64,000 bases of DNA from Bacteroidota bacterium (GTDB taxonomy: Bacteria; Bacteroidota; Bacteroidia; B-17B0; Aurantibacillaceae), in contig JAJNDK010000009.1 in assembly GCA_021156365.1 (NCBI GenBank), positions 1-64,000 of the forward strand. Direction: 5' to 3'. Position numbers and translations under genes: made by a program. Shown piece by piece: positions 51,606 to 61,067 of this stretch (position 1 is the first letter of the stretch; each line of letters opens with the position of its first letter). The notes beneath the pieces were generated by a model. The model was not told where the DNA came from and did no database searches. It saw only the letters and a list, made by a program, of their open reading frames with translations.

Positions 51606-52154
51606 ATGTCAACAAAAACAAACTACGTCCTGAAAGTGCTGCATGTGATCTCATGGATCATTTTCATCGGTGTCTGCCTGGAAGCAGGAATATTTATTGT
51701 CAGCACCGTACTTCCACTCATTCTGAGCCCCGAGGATGCGGCTAAAACATGGAGGGAAGTGGACCTATTGGAATTGTACAACATCAATCAAAGCCATTTT
51801 GTTACGGTGAGCTCCTTAATGAGCATAGTAGCCGTATTGAAAGCGATCATGTTTTACATCATCGTAAAAGCTTTCCACAGCAAAAAATTCAGCCTGTCAC
51901 AACCCTTCAATGAGCCGGTAAAACGGTTTATTCTAATTCTTGCTTACCTTGCATTCGGGATCGGCTTTTTTTCCTCCTGGGGAACCGGATACGTGGATGG
52001 CCTTGTGGCGCAGGGAATAAAAATGCCCGGCATCCAACATTTAAAGCTGGCCGGCGCAGATGTCTGGCTGTTTATGGGTGTTACACTATTGGTTATTGCC
52101 CAGGTCTTCAAAAAAGGAATTGAATTACAACACGAGAACGACCTAACCGTATAA
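51606..52154 (+). CDS. DUF2975 membrane protein
   Basis: About 182 residues from the ATG at 51606. Four hydrophobic segments (about 10-32, 60-85, 115-138 and 155-175) with the DUF2975 layout. In many bacteria DUF2975 genes sit just before a small YozG-like regulator, as here. The role is unknown; a membrane sensor or regulator partner is inferred from the pairing. The HTH gene starts 3 bp downstream. Confidence 0.85.
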   Translation: MSTKTNYVLKVLHVISWIIFIGVCLEAGIFIVSTVLPLILSPEDAAKTWREVDLLELYNINQSHFVTVSSLMSIVAVLKAIMFYIIVKAFHSKKFSLSQPFNEPVKRFILILAYLAFGIGFFSSWGTGYVDGLVAQGIKMPGIQHLKLAGADVWLFMGVTLLVIAQVFKKGIELQHENDLTV

Positions 52155-52157
52155 GCC

Positions 52158-52382
52158 ATGCCGATAATTGTGAACTTAGATGTAATGATGGCAAAACGGA
52201 AAATGTCGCTGAACGAGCTTTCTGAAAAAGTGGATCTGACGCTTTCGAATCTTTCCATTCTGAAAACAGGAAAAGCAAAGGCGATCCGTTTCACAACGCT
52301 CGAAGCCATTTGCTATGTGCTGGACTGCCAGCCCGGGGATATCCTGGAATTCAGGGAGGAAAGAAAAATAACGAAGCGTTAA
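52158..52382 (+). CDS. YozG-like HTH regulator
   Basis: A 74-residue XRE-family helix-turn-helix protein (KRKMSLNELSEKVDLTLSNLSILKTGKAKAIRFTTLEAICYVL, HTH at about residues 14-60). It closely follows the DUF2975 gene and the two probably form one regulatory unit. Target genes are unknown. Confidence 0.85.
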   Translation: MPIIVNLDVMMAKRKMSLNELSEKVDLTLSNLSILKTGKAKAIRFTTLEAICYVLDCQPGDILEFREERKITKR

Positions 52383-52483
52383 ACTATTCTGTCAAATAAT
52401 GGCTTTCTTTTAGAATTCACTCCTTCGTGAATCGGGACAATAATTTTACACTTATCTTTGTCAGGCATCAAAGTACAAACGCA

Positions 52484-53386
52484 ATGAATATATACATCGA
52501 CTCCACCGTAGAAGAATTAGAAGCCAAAGTAACAGCGCTGCAAAACGTCCTGAATGAAAACAGCATAGATAAGCTGTATTGGCTGGAAGCGCTGTTGCCT
52601 CCCGCAAACGGGAATAAAGATCCCTACAAAAATCTTCCCGCTAAGGAGAAGAGCGAAAAGCATGAGCAGTGGCACAGCCTTCGCAGCAATAAATTCAGGG
52701 GTCTGAGGAATAATCTGCTTAAAAAGATCCTGGATTCGTTCCTGAACGAGGACATAGATGAGGCCATGTATACAGCCATAAAGCCTTTATTGACGGTTTA
52801 TCTGAAAGAAGACACGGGACCCGTTCAGTACAAATCAGCTTTGACCCTGGAGAAATACAGTCTGGAAGAACAGGTCGTATCATTTCTTCCTTCGCTTGAG
52901 AAAACGGATGAAAAGGCAGTGTATGATGCGTTCGTTTCATTGAACGGATTTAGTTACCAAAAAGAAATTTCCGTTCCTGTTGCGGAACAACTGGTGTCTG
53001 CCATGCAAAAAGCATTGACGCGGACCTTCAGGGATCACGAGCTCTACTTTTCCGTATTCGGTTTACTGGAAAAGCTTTCCCCGCAGCATCCACAGCTTTT
53101 AGCAAAATTGCAGGAAGAAATAACGGCCGTCCTTGACCTCAAACATATGGATTACCGGGATTATGGCTCGGCGCTGCATCTGCTGGAGAAAGCCTGGGAA
53201 CATATCCAGCCATACTGGAGGCCTGAAAACATCCGTACCCTGCAGGATAAGATCATTGCCGTGGCGAAAAAAGAAAGCCGTTCGTTTGTGGAGGACAATG
53301 TTCTTTCCGGACTGAAGACAATAGGAAAAGACAACCCGGAAGCGCAGGAGTTCCTCGAAAACTGGAATAAGAAGAAAAAGAAGTAG
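52484..53386 (+). CDS. Helical-repeat protein of unknown function
   Basis: About 300 residues from the ATG at 52484, preceded by TATCTTTG at 52453-52460. The predicted fold is all-helical with repeated leucine-rich pairs (e.g. KSALTLEKYSLEEQVVSF, HLLEKAWEHIQPYW), similar in style to HEAT-like repeats. No family is assigned. It ends in a lysine-rich tail (KKKKK). It is a single gene with its own promoter. Confidence 0.65.
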   Translation: MNIYIDSTVEELEAKVTALQNVLNENSIDKLYWLEALLPPANGNKDPYKNLPAKEKSEKHEQWHSLRSNKFRGLRNNLLKKILDSFLNEDIDEAMYTAIKPLLTVYLKEDTGPVQYKSALTLEKYSLEEQVVSFLPSLEKTDEKAVYDAFVSLNGFSYQKEISVPVAEQLVSAMQKALTRTFRDHELYFSVFGLLEKLSPQHPQLLAKLQEEITAVLDLKHMDYRDYGSALHLLEKAWEHIQPYWRPENIRTLQDKIIAVAKKESRSFVEDNVLSGLKTIGKDNPEAQEFLENWNKKKKK

Positions 53387-53568
53387 TAGCCGGATCAAAT
53401 GATGCCGGTATAGGTGTTGAGAGAGCCTTAATTTTTAAGACTACGAAACAATCTTTATTGATCCTCTTGTTTTCATTCACCCATACCGTGCCGATCTGAG
53501 ATCCGGCCACGGAGATTCATTTTGCAAGCGGTTCAGAAATGGTTATCTTCGTTTATATAAAATCTTCC

Positions 53569-54708
53569 ATGCTGAACAAGTACTTATTCTCCATACTGTT
53601 TGTCCTTTCTGTTTTTTGTACGCAGGCGCAAACAACCATCAACGGCTCCTTCGTTCATGGCGGGATCACCCGCACCTATTCTTTTTACGTACCGGCAAGC
53701 TATACCCCGGGAACAGCAGTGCCTATGGTGATCGGGCTGCACGGGACCAGCTCGGACGGTGCCAGCTTTGCACAGTACCGCGATTTCCGGCCCATTGCCG
53801 ATACGGCTAATTTCATTATGGTGCACCCCGACGGATCCACTATGATCGGGATACGCTTCTGGAATTACGGGAATGTGTTCGGATCCACGGTGGATGATGT
53901 AGGATTTTTGGAAGCGCTGATAGATACCATATCCGCCTCTTATACCATCAACCCGCAACGCATCTACGCGGCAGGCATGTCGAATGGATCATTCATGAGC
54001 TATTGCCTGGCCTGTGAAAGCGATCGTTTTGCCGCCATCGGAGGTGTTACCGGCTCTATGTCGGTGAGCATGTACAATTCCTGCAACCCGGTGCGCCCCA
54101 CTCCTACCATACATGTGCATGGAACCGACGATCCCACGAATCCTTATGCAGGCACTTCCACCATGGTGGGCATTGATCAGATGAGCCGCTTCTGGGTAGA
54201 CCAGAACAGCTGCGACACCACCCCCGCCGTCATAAACTTACCGGACATCAACACGACAGACGGCGCAACGGCCACCCGCTATTTATACACAGGAGGAACG
54301 AACGGAAATACCGTTGAGCTCTTCAAGGTAACAGGCGGTGAGCATACCTGGCCCGGCTGGCCCATGCCTTCCTCCAACGATATCACCTGCATGGATTTTG
54401 ATGCCTGTATCGAGCTCTGGCGTTTTTTCTGCCAGTACGAGATCCCCGCTGCTACTTCCATTAAAAAGTATCCGGATGTGGAGCTGAACGTATGGCCGAA
54501 TCCCAGTGAGGGTCTTGTGAACTTTCAAACAGCAGAGCATACGATCTATGAAGTTGCTGTCTTTGATCTGCAGGGCCGCGAGGTGGAACGTGTTACAAAA
54601 GAAGATATACGCTCCATAGACCTCGGTCACCTCAAAGAAGGAATGTATATAGCAAAAATCTCGGGGCAGGGATTTTATGCCGTGAAGAAGCTGAATATCT
54701 CCCGATAA
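53569..54708 (+). CDS. T9SS-exported esterase (PHB-depolymerase / CE1-like)
   Basis: About 379 residues from the ATG at 53569, beginning a signal peptide that ends in CTQAQ. The alpha/beta-hydrolase core (about 25-280) has the nucleophile GMSNGSF, an oxyanion motif GLHGTSSDG, the acid residue in HVHGTDDPTNPY and the histidine in GGEHTWPGW. Family members cut short polyesters or feruloyl esters. The last 80 residues are a T9SS sorting domain (ELNVWPNPSEGLVNF). A small exported protein gene follows after 12 bp. Confidence 0.88.
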   Translation: MLNKYLFSILFVLSVFCTQAQTTINGSFVHGGITRTYSFYVPASYTPGTAVPMVIGLHGTSSDGASFAQYRDFRPIADTANFIMVHPDGSTMIGIRFWNYGNVFGSTVDDVGFLEALIDTISASYTINPQRIYAAGMSNGSFMSYCLACESDRFAAIGGVTGSMSVSMYNSCNPVRPTPTIHVHGTDDPTNPYAGTSTMVGIDQMSRFWVDQNSCDTTPAVINLPDINTTDGATATRYLYTGGTNGNTVELFKVTGGEHTWPGWPMPSSNDITCMDFDACIELWRFFCQYEIPAATSIKKYPDVELNVWPNPSEGLVNFQTAEHTIYEVAVFDLQGREVERVTKEDIRSIDLGHLKEGMYIAKISGQGFYAVKKLNISR

Positions 54709-54720
54709 ATTACCATTACT

Positions 54721-55101
54721 ATGAAAAGAATTTTCCTGATCCTTGTGTTTTCTTTCACCTGCCTTGCGGGCTTTTCACAGCCGCCGGCCATTCTGATCGG
54801 GCGATCTGCTCCCCTGAGCGGACTACAGAAAGACACCACTTATTATGAAAGCGGCTTGCTCCGTACGGTTACAAGGTATGCCCCTCATTACTTTCAGCCC
54901 TTCGCCTCTTCTATGGAAAAAGAAATAAAAACCATTTACCAGTTTGACGAATGTGGCAACCTCCGGAACAAAACCGTTTTTTATTCCGGCGGGAACCCTG
55001 CTATGTATGGCATTTTAGGGCCTACGCTCCGCCTCGAAGATCATATTGTAAGAGATGTAGCCTGCGACAAGGAATGGGGAAAGCCTGTGATTGTTTATTG
55101 A
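54721..55101 (+). CDS. Small exported protein
   Basis: A 126-residue protein with a signal peptide (MKRIFLILVFSFTCLAGFSQ) and a short mature part containing two cysteines (DECGN, VACDK). No family is recognised. It is spaced 12 bp after the esterase gene. A partly similar stretch recurs near 56360-56400 (the PF..PIW/SSMEKEIK region), possibly a decayed copy. Confidence 0.6.
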   Translation: MKRIFLILVFSFTCLAGFSQPPAILIGRSAPLSGLQKDTTYYESGLLRTVTRYAPHYFQPFASSMEKEIKTIYQFDECGNLRNKTVFYSGGNPAMYGILGPTLRLEDHIVRDVACDKEWGKPVIVY

Positions 55102-55198
55102 AGGGACTTATAGAAAGCAGATAGGATATGGCGGGTACATAGTAGCAGCAACAGTAGTTCGTATTAATTACTACATTTATCCGATTAAATTAAAAACA

Positions 55199-55771
55199 AT
55201 GATTCCACTAAGCGAGTTTTTGGAAATGAATCCCTTCAAGAAAAGAGTCGGTTCTTTTGACGAACAGGAATTGTCCGGCCTTGAAGGCAAAATTCCAGCA
55301 GAATTACTTGAATTTTTAAGACAGGAACAACGGTCGGTATACGGAGATGATTTTTTCCGGACAGAATTGCCGGCAGATTTTCATGACATACTCAACCAAT
55401 GGGGTTTGGATGGAAAAAATGCTTATGTTTTCCTTCGTTCGTCATTCGGATGCCTTGCCTATTTTTACAACAACGACTTTTATGTATTGAATCCGCAGGA
55501 AGGCATCAATACCATTTTAGGAGACAATTCTGTAGATCTCCTTTTTAATTTATCGCTTGCGTACTCCGGTAATTTGGAAGAAGGTTTTTTTTATGACGTA
55601 CATTCGCGCCACAAAGCCAATTTACCCGACCTCCAACCGGATGAAATGTATACGCTTGTGCCGCCGGTAACGGCATACGGCGACCGGGAAACCTCAAAAG
55701 TCGAATTGGTAAACATGAAGACGGAACTCCTGCGTCTCGCGCGGTCATTCGGAAAAAAAACAACAGACTGA
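55199..55771 (+). CDS. DUF1851 / T6SS-immunity (Tdi1-like) protein
   Basis: About 190 residues from the ATG at 55199. It has a GAD-like and DUF1851 layout: an N-terminal helical part with PADFHDILNQWGLDGKN and a C-terminal YNNDFYVLNPQEGINTI ... LLFNLSLAYSGN region. DUF1851 proteins include immunity partners of type VI-delivered toxins (Tdi1). No toxin gene is beside it. The DUF6892-like gene follows by 2 bp. Confidence 0.7.
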   Translation: MIPLSEFLEMNPFKKRVGSFDEQELSGLEGKIPAELLEFLRQEQRSVYGDDFFRTELPADFHDILNQWGLDGKNAYVFLRSSFGCLAYFYNNDFYVLNPQEGINTILGDNSVDLLFNLSLAYSGNLEEGFFYDVHSRHKANLPDLQPDEMYTLVPPVTAYGDRETSKVELVNMKTELLRLARSFGKKTTD

Positions 55772-55773
55772 TA

Positions 55774-56265
55774 ATGTTCAGGGATATAAACTTCAAGTTT
55801 GCCGTTATTTCGTGTCTTAACGAAAAGGGCTTATATATTGACGAGCCCACGCAAATCAAGCTGGCATTGTATGGTAAAAGAAATTTTGCACAACTGGATT
55901 ATGATGACATCGTTCCCGAAATCCATGATTATTACAAACAGCTGCCCCTCGCAAAATCAAACCTGGACCTCATTACAGAATTCAATCCTTCAGCCAGCAA
56001 CGCTTGTTACAACCTGTTGGTAAAAGAATGGAGCGGCGAAGATAACATCTTTGATATTCGTTCGCTCGACGGGATAGAAAACCTGGAAAACCTGTCGGTA
56101 TTTAATCCTTTGGGATTGATGGAACCCAATATCGACATCAGCGCATTATTAAAGTGTAAAAAACTTAAGACAGTATATTCGGATTATTTACCGGATAGCC
56201 ACTCTGCACAAGCTACTATCGAAAAACTAAAGATGAGCGGAATACTTGTTTGCAATTCGCAATAA
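55774..56265 (+). CDS. DUF6892-type protein (probable immunity)
   Basis: A 163-residue soluble protein. The opening RDINFKFAVISCLNEKGL and the later NIDISALLKCKKLKTVY resemble DUF6892 proteins, which occur near polymorphic-toxin and immunity clusters. The gene starts two bases after the DUF1851 gene. The identity of the toxin, if any, is unknown. This is a recognition by pattern only. Confidence 0.6.
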   Translation: MFRDINFKFAVISCLNEKGLYIDEPTQIKLALYGKRNFAQLDYDDIVPEIHDYYKQLPLAKSNLDLITEFNPSASNACYNLLVKEWSGEDNIFDIRSLDGIENLENLSVFNPLGLMEPNIDISALLKCKKLKTVYSDYLPDSHSAQATIEKLKMSGILVCNSQ

Positions 56266-56472
56266 GAGATAATTGTTGCTGCTAACCGCGGCTATCTGTC
56301 ATTGGCGGATTTTGAACTGCACGCTGAGCCAATCGCAGCAGAGCATTCCGGAAATTATTATTTTTATCCTTTCCGGCCTATATGGAAAAAGAGATCAAAA
56401 GTGGAAGTAGTGACGGACAAATGAGCGATACGGAACAGTAAGACGTTTAAAAAAACAGATACGATACACCCC

Positions 56473-57195
56473 ATGAGAAAAATATTGTTTGGCATTACGG
56501 TTTGCTCCCTGCTCTTTGCCTCCTGCAAAAAAAGCGAACCTGAACCCGAAAAAACACCGGATGATCCGGACTATGAAGGAGGCCCCTATGTCGGTAAGCT
56601 CAAAGTTTTCGATGGACTACCGGTATTGTATAACAGCGACGGCCAGCTGACGAAATACAACTACCACGAATGGCAGAGTGCCAATGCCCTGTGCACGGTG
56701 AAAATGAAATGGGAGATGGATAAAATGACATACGACATGAGCGGAAGCCCCTTTGGCGTGAGCCACGCTGTGTATCCACGAAATAGCTCCGGCAATTGCC
56801 TCCCCAGCCCGCAGAATCCGACCAATACCTGGACCTATGATTCCCTCAACCGCCTGAGCACACTGAACAGCATCAGCTACTACTGGTCACCGGACGGGAA
56901 TATCGATTCCATCCAATACCTCGGAATGGTGGAGATCTATACCTATTCTTCCGCACTGGAAACAAGGGATTACGGGAACAAATTCATGCCCATCATCACG
57001 CAGCTCCCTAAATACCTCAACAAAAACCTGCGTACCAAAACGGTCCGTCTCGACGCTTCCCGCGATACCTTGAATGTGAATGAGTACACCCATCAGTTCA
57101 ATACGGTGGGGTGGGTGATACAGGAAACGGAAATCATTAAAGTAAACGGGACTGTGCAATCGTCGGGGGTTTATCAGTTTGAGTATTATGAGTGA
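56473..57195 (+). CDS. Lipoprotein with YD-like segments
   Basis: A 240-residue lipoprotein (lipobox LFASC, Cys18) with a charged Glu/Pro linker and a body rich in Tyr, Asn and Ser. Segments such as TYDSLNRLSTLNSISYYWSPDGNIDSIQY resemble a single YD/RHS-like repeat. The function is unknown. It has no close neighbour and is followed by a terminator at 57251. Confidence 0.65.
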   Translation: MRKILFGITVCSLLFASCKKSEPEPEKTPDDPDYEGGPYVGKLKVFDGLPVLYNSDGQLTKYNYHEWQSANALCTVKMKWEMDKMTYDMSGSPFGVSHAVYPRNSSGNCLPSPQNPTNTWTYDSLNRLSTLNSISYYWSPDGNIDSIQYLGMVEIYTYSSALETRDYGNKFMPIITQLPKYLNKNLRTKTVRLDASRDTLNVNEYTHQFNTVGWVIQETEIIKVNGTVQSSGVYQFEYYE

Positions 57196-57250
57196 GATAG
57201 TTTCGGAGAAGGTATAGAACTATAGATAAAAGAGACAGATTTATTGAGAC

Positions 57251-57279
57251 AAAAAAGGGCTGGATACCGCCCTTTTTTT
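57251..57279 (+). terminator. Terminator AAAAGGGC / GCCCTTTT
   Basis: A stem with an A run and a T run (inner GG-ATA-CC), 56 bp after the lipoprotein gene. It resembles the terminator at 44973. Confidence 0.85.
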
Positions 57280-57393
57280 GTTGGGGAATTGGGGTATATT
57301 TGCCCATTTATTTATCCCGCTGAATTTGGGCAGATAAACAAAGTTTTACGGGCATAAACAATTTATGTTCAAGACTAACTATACACTACAACA

Positions 57394-58350
57394 ATGAAAA
57401 ACGACAATGACGAAATACTTGGGTACATAAAATATGAAGGACAGCTCGTGAGTGATGGTTATTTGGATGCTCGTAAATCAGCAGACACTTTATTAGGTAT
57501 TGATGAAGTCATTCGATATTTTATCTATCAAGAGAATCCTCAAATACAAGGATTTGAATTTGAAATTCCAGTGCGTATCCGCAAAGGTAGTTGGGAAACC
57601 ATTTTTCCTGAAAATCCTGAAAAGTGGGCCGCAGGTGCTTTTGCTTTATGGATGGCTGGAAAATATACAGGAAGTGCACTCGAAGAAATAGCTAAAAATG
57701 ATTTCAAAGATGTTAGCTTAAAAGAAATATTTAAGAAAGCATTTAAAGGAGCTATTAATGTTATTAAATTAGCAAAACATCTAGGTACAATCTCGAAAAA
57801 AAAATTCGAAAATGTTGAGTTTGGAAAAAACAATGAACTAATTAAAATTACGAATGAAAATGGAGAAGAATTATGGATTCCTCCAGAAATGTTGGAATTG
57901 TATTCCAACTGCCCTCAATCTATCTTTAATAAAATGACAAAAATAATTGAAGAAGAACGTGAGCTTGTTGTAGGGATGAAAGATGAAAATATAATAATAG
58001 AGGAAAAAATAACTTTAAGACACAAATACATATTCACAAAACCTGATGAAGAGGAGGAAATTATACTTCCTGAATTAAAACACGGCGAGTACATTGAGAT
58101 ACAAGGACACGTAACTAGAGGCAATGAAAAGTCAAACACTATAGGTTTCTTGTATTCAGGTCATATTATAACTTGTTTTCCGGAAACAGGAAATGTAAAA
58201 GAATACAAAAACAATCTCTTTAATAATTGTCTTTTAAAAGGGTATGTTGACAGGGTAGATAAAAGTGGAAAACTCCTAGAAAAAAGACCCAGAATTAAAT
58301 TTATCGATATAATTAATCTGGACAGATCTAGTAAGAATTTATTCGATTAA
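57394..58350 (+). CDS. AT-rich soluble protein of unknown function
   Basis: A 318-residue protein with many Lys, Glu, Ile and Asn residues. Its codon use is strikingly A/T-ending compared with the surrounding genes, a sign of recent transfer. A Gly/Ala segment (WAAGAFALWMAGKYTGSALEE, about 75-95) may be a membrane-interacting helix. The final third is beta-rich with IIEEKITLRHKYIFTKPDEEEEI. TATATTTG stands at 57295-57302. No domain is recognised. Confidence 0.6.
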   Translation: MKNDNDEILGYIKYEGQLVSDGYLDARKSADTLLGIDEVIRYFIYQENPQIQGFEFEIPVRIRKGSWETIFPENPEKWAAGAFALWMAGKYTGSALEEIAKNDFKDVSLKEIFKKAFKGAINVIKLAKHLGTISKKKFENVEFGKNNELIKITNENGEELWIPPEMLELYSNCPQSIFNKMTKIIEEERELVVGMKDENIIIEEKITLRHKYIFTKPDEEEEIILPELKHGEYIEIQGHVTRGNEKSNTIGFLYSGHIITCFPETGNVKEYKNNLFNNCLLKGYVDRVDKSGKLLEKRPRIKFIDIINLDRSSKNLFD

Positions 58351-58554
58351 ATCAACACATAACAGTCAGCATTATCTTTAACTTCTTTAGCCGTATAGAT
58401 ATAATAAGTCTCGAATGTGCACTTAAATATGCTTATAACATGCTCTGTAGTATGTCCCAAAAGGCAATGCTGCGGAATATGCAAGATCACCGAACCTCTG
58501 ATCCGGCTTTATAAATGAACAATGTGTGCATAAGTGTATGAAACAACAATTTTA

Positions 58555-59334
58555 ATGAAAAAGGAAAAATTAGAAGAAGAAAGACTAAAACTTGAAATTC
58601 AAGACTTAAAAAGGCATTGGCTTAAAAAACCACAATACTTACAAGTTTTACTTCCTACAACACTAGCTATTTTCTCATTATTATATGCAATAACATCAGG
58701 TTTGTTTAGTGCAAAACAAGAATTACTAGAATTAAACAAAAAGCTATTGGAAGCTGATATTTTGGCCTTTCAAAAGGAAAAAAAACAATTAATAATAACA
58801 AATGACAGCTTAAAATCTCAAATTGGAAAATACAATGATAGTTTACAAAATAGAAACTTGATCCTAAAAAAGTATGAAAAAACTTTTGTAAAAGAGCAAG
58901 AAAAAATACAGACGTTAAACTATGAATTAGTTATTCTAAAAAACACTAAGGACGATTATAATAGTAAGATTGCTACTTTAGAAGCAGAATATAACTCAAA
59001 AAAACAAATCTATTTAAAAGAGATTGAATCGAAATATTACAAAGAGATTGACAATGAGAAAAGAGATAAAGAATTACAGGAATCCGTTAAAAATTTAAAA
59101 GAACAAATTCTTGATTTAAATCATAAAATTAATTTATTAGAAACAAATCCCTATATAAAACAAGATAAAAAATTTGAATTTAATAATTGGATCAGCACAA
59201 AAATGATTGAATATTATGAATCAAAATCTGTAAAAAACCAAAAAGAGATTGAACAGTTAGAAAAGAGTCTATACAAACATAAAAAGACATTGGATACAAT
59301 AAAAGTAAAAGGTAAAATTAAAAGAATAAAATAG
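58555..59334 (+). CDS. AT-rich coiled-coil membrane protein
   Basis: About 259 residues from the ATG at 58555 (a GTG at 58534 is possible). A single hydrophobic segment (about 35-55, LLPTTLAIFSLLYAITSGLF) follows a basic N-terminal region, and long coiled coils rich in K, E, I and L occupy about 60-250. It stands in the same AT-rich block as the gene at 57394. No known family. It could be a membrane-tethered coiled-coil scaffold. Confidence 0.6.
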   Translation: MKKEKLEEERLKLEIQDLKRHWLKKPQYLQVLLPTTLAIFSLLYAITSGLFSAKQELLELNKKLLEADILAFQKEKKQLIITNDSLKSQIGKYNDSLQNRNLILKKYEKTFVKEQEKIQTLNYELVILKNTKDDYNSKIATLEAEYNSKKQIYLKEIESKYYKEIDNEKRDKELQESVKNLKEQILDLNHKINLLETNPYIKQDKKFEFNNWISTKMIEYYESKSVKNQKEIEQLEKSLYKHKKTLDTIKVKGKIKRIK

Positions 59335-59550
59335 AATATCCCAGCTCCGCAACATCTCCCATCCCAATACTCCAGAACACACAGCTCCCCGCACCTCTCA
59401 TCCAATAGCTCACCCCACTTTCCCGAACAACAAAAATTCATTAATTTAGCAGTGACCTCCCGAATAGCCGGGATGGCGCATGGCCGTCAGCGGTCATTGT
59501 AATGCTACACCGAAACAGATCAGGTTAAAAACACAATCAACAAAACTCTT

Positions 59551-59922
59551 ATGACAACAAAAGAACAAATAGAACAGGCAATAACAAATTTTGTAAAAGG
59601 AGGCGACAACAGCGACACAGCTATGTTAGACAAGGTCTTGCATACTGAGTTCAGAGTAGTGAACAACGGGTTTATGGGAACTTCAGGCGTTACGATAATT
59701 GACAAGGAAAAATACTTATCCAACATCCGGGAAGGAATATTTGGCGGACTACCCAGGAAAATGCAAATTGAAAGTATTGACGACAGTGGAACTATTGCAA
59801 TGGTTAAGCTTCGGTTGGAGAGCTCAGAAAATCATTTCGTTTCGTACAATTCCTTAGTATTGGACATTGACAAGGAATGGAAGATCATTACTAACCTTGC
59901 AGTTGTTGAAGCGAAGAAGTGA
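59551..59922 (+). CDS. NTF2-like (lumazine-binding type) protein
   Basis: A 123-residue protein of the SnoaL/NTF2-like superfamily: N-terminal helix (EQIEQAITNFVKGGDNSD), then strands DKVLHTEFRVVNNG and VKLRLESSENHFVSYNSLVLDIDKEWKIITNLAVV. Such small proteins bind a hydrophobic ligand or act as isomerases; the ligand is unknown. The spacer 59335-59550 before it holds short repeats but no gene. Confidence 0.75.
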   Translation: MTTKEQIEQAITNFVKGGDNSDTAMLDKVLHTEFRVVNNGFMGTSGVTIIDKEKYLSNIREGIFGGLPRKMQIESIDDSGTIAMVKLRLESSENHFVSYNSLVLDIDKEWKIITNLAVVEAKK

Positions 59923-60043
59923 CGGATAAATTCAGGGAAGCATTTTAGAGCAGGGCACACTGCGAAATATCCACCCTCACCCAACCCGATCCAATCCAAT
60001 GACCCCGAAAATCCTTATCTTTATTCCAAGCCCCGGATAATTC

Positions 60044-60580
60044 ATGAACCTTTCTTTCTCCTATACCGAATTCTACAGGCACCTGGAGTTTTCCCTCCCG
60101 GCAAGCACGGTAGAACAAAGAAAAAAGTGGGCGGCTACCATTATCGAAAAGGACATAGCTATAAAGGACCTTTCCGGGTTGATGAAAGGTGAACAGAAAG
60201 TTGCTACCCGGTTTTTATGGCTGCTGACGGAGATCGGGGAATTAAATGCAAACAGGTTATTTACTGAGCTTCCCTTTGTACTGGAGCTGTGTGAGGATCT
60301 CAATCCCGTCTACAAAACTTCCTTTGCCGTGTTTTGGCTGGTGGCAGGCGTTCCACCCGAAAATGAAGGGAAGGCCATCGACCTGTTGTTTCGGTGGTTG
60401 CTGTCGGCCGATACAAATGTTACGATCAAGTCCAGGTCCTTATTGGTGCTGTTTAAGCTCACAGAGAAATATCCTGAGCTCAGAAATGAGCTGAAGCTTT
60501 GTTTAAAGGACCAGATGGACAAACATACAAATGACTTTAAAAAAAGAGCAGATAAACTATTATTAAAAATGGAACAATGA
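60044..60580 (+). CDS. Helical HEAT-like protein
   Basis: A 178-residue all-helical protein with paired leucine-rich helices (GEQKVATRFLWLLTEIGELN, GKAIDLLFRWLLS), similar to HEAT-like repeats. No family is recognised. Its stop overlaps the next gene's start by 4 bp (ATGA), so it is cotranslated with a GNAT acetyltransferase. Confidence 0.65.
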   Translation: MNLSFSYTEFYRHLEFSLPASTVEQRKKWAATIIEKDIAIKDLSGLMKGEQKVATRFLWLLTEIGELNANRLFTELPFVLELCEDLNPVYKTSFAVFWLVAGVPPENEGKAIDLLFRWLLSADTNVTIKSRSLLVLFKLTEKYPELRNELKLCLKDQMDKHTNDFKKRADKLLLKMEQ

Positions 60581-61044
60581 TCGAACTGACAAAAACAACG
60601 AAAGAAGACCTTGAATCCTTATTCGTCTTTCAAACCAATGAGGAAGGCATCTGGATGGCTGCTTTTATGCCCGAAGATCCGCACGATAAGGAAGCCTATA
60701 TGAAAAAATGGACCGCGATCGTGGAAAACCCGGAGATCCGGATGCAGACCATACGATTCGAAGACAGGATCATTGGCAGCGTGGCTCACTTTGAGATGAT
60801 GGGGGAGATCCATGTTGCCTATTGGATCGATCAGCCCTACTGGGGAAGAGGACTGGCAACCGGGAGCTTAAAGGCCTTTCTTGCTGGCTCAGTTACACGG
60901 CCCTTGTTTGCACGGGTTGCATACGATAATTACGGATCGCAGAAAGTACTTGAAAAATGTGGCTTCAAATCCATCGGAAAGGATAAAGGATTTGCAAATG
61001 CGAGGAATATGGAAATTGAAGAATTTATATACAAATTTGAATAA
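60577..61044 (+). CDS. GNAT-family N-acetyltransferase
   Basis: A 155-residue acetyltransferase. The acetyl-CoA-binding loop is recognisable as AYWIDQPYWGRGLATGSLKAF (the RGLATG motif), with the later VAYDNYGSQKVLEKCGFKSIG helix and strand. The substrate is unknown. It overlaps the upstream helical gene by 4 bp. Confidence 0.88.
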   Translation: MIELTKTTKEDLESLFVFQTNEEGIWMAAFMPEDPHDKEAYMKKWTAIVENPEIRMQTIRFEDRIIGSVAHFEMMGEIHVAYWIDQPYWGRGLATGSLKAFLAGSVTRPLFARVAYDNYGSQKVLEKCGFKSIGKDKGFANARNMEIEEFIYKFE

Positions 61045-61067
61045 ACGAACATTTAGTTAGCAGGCAA

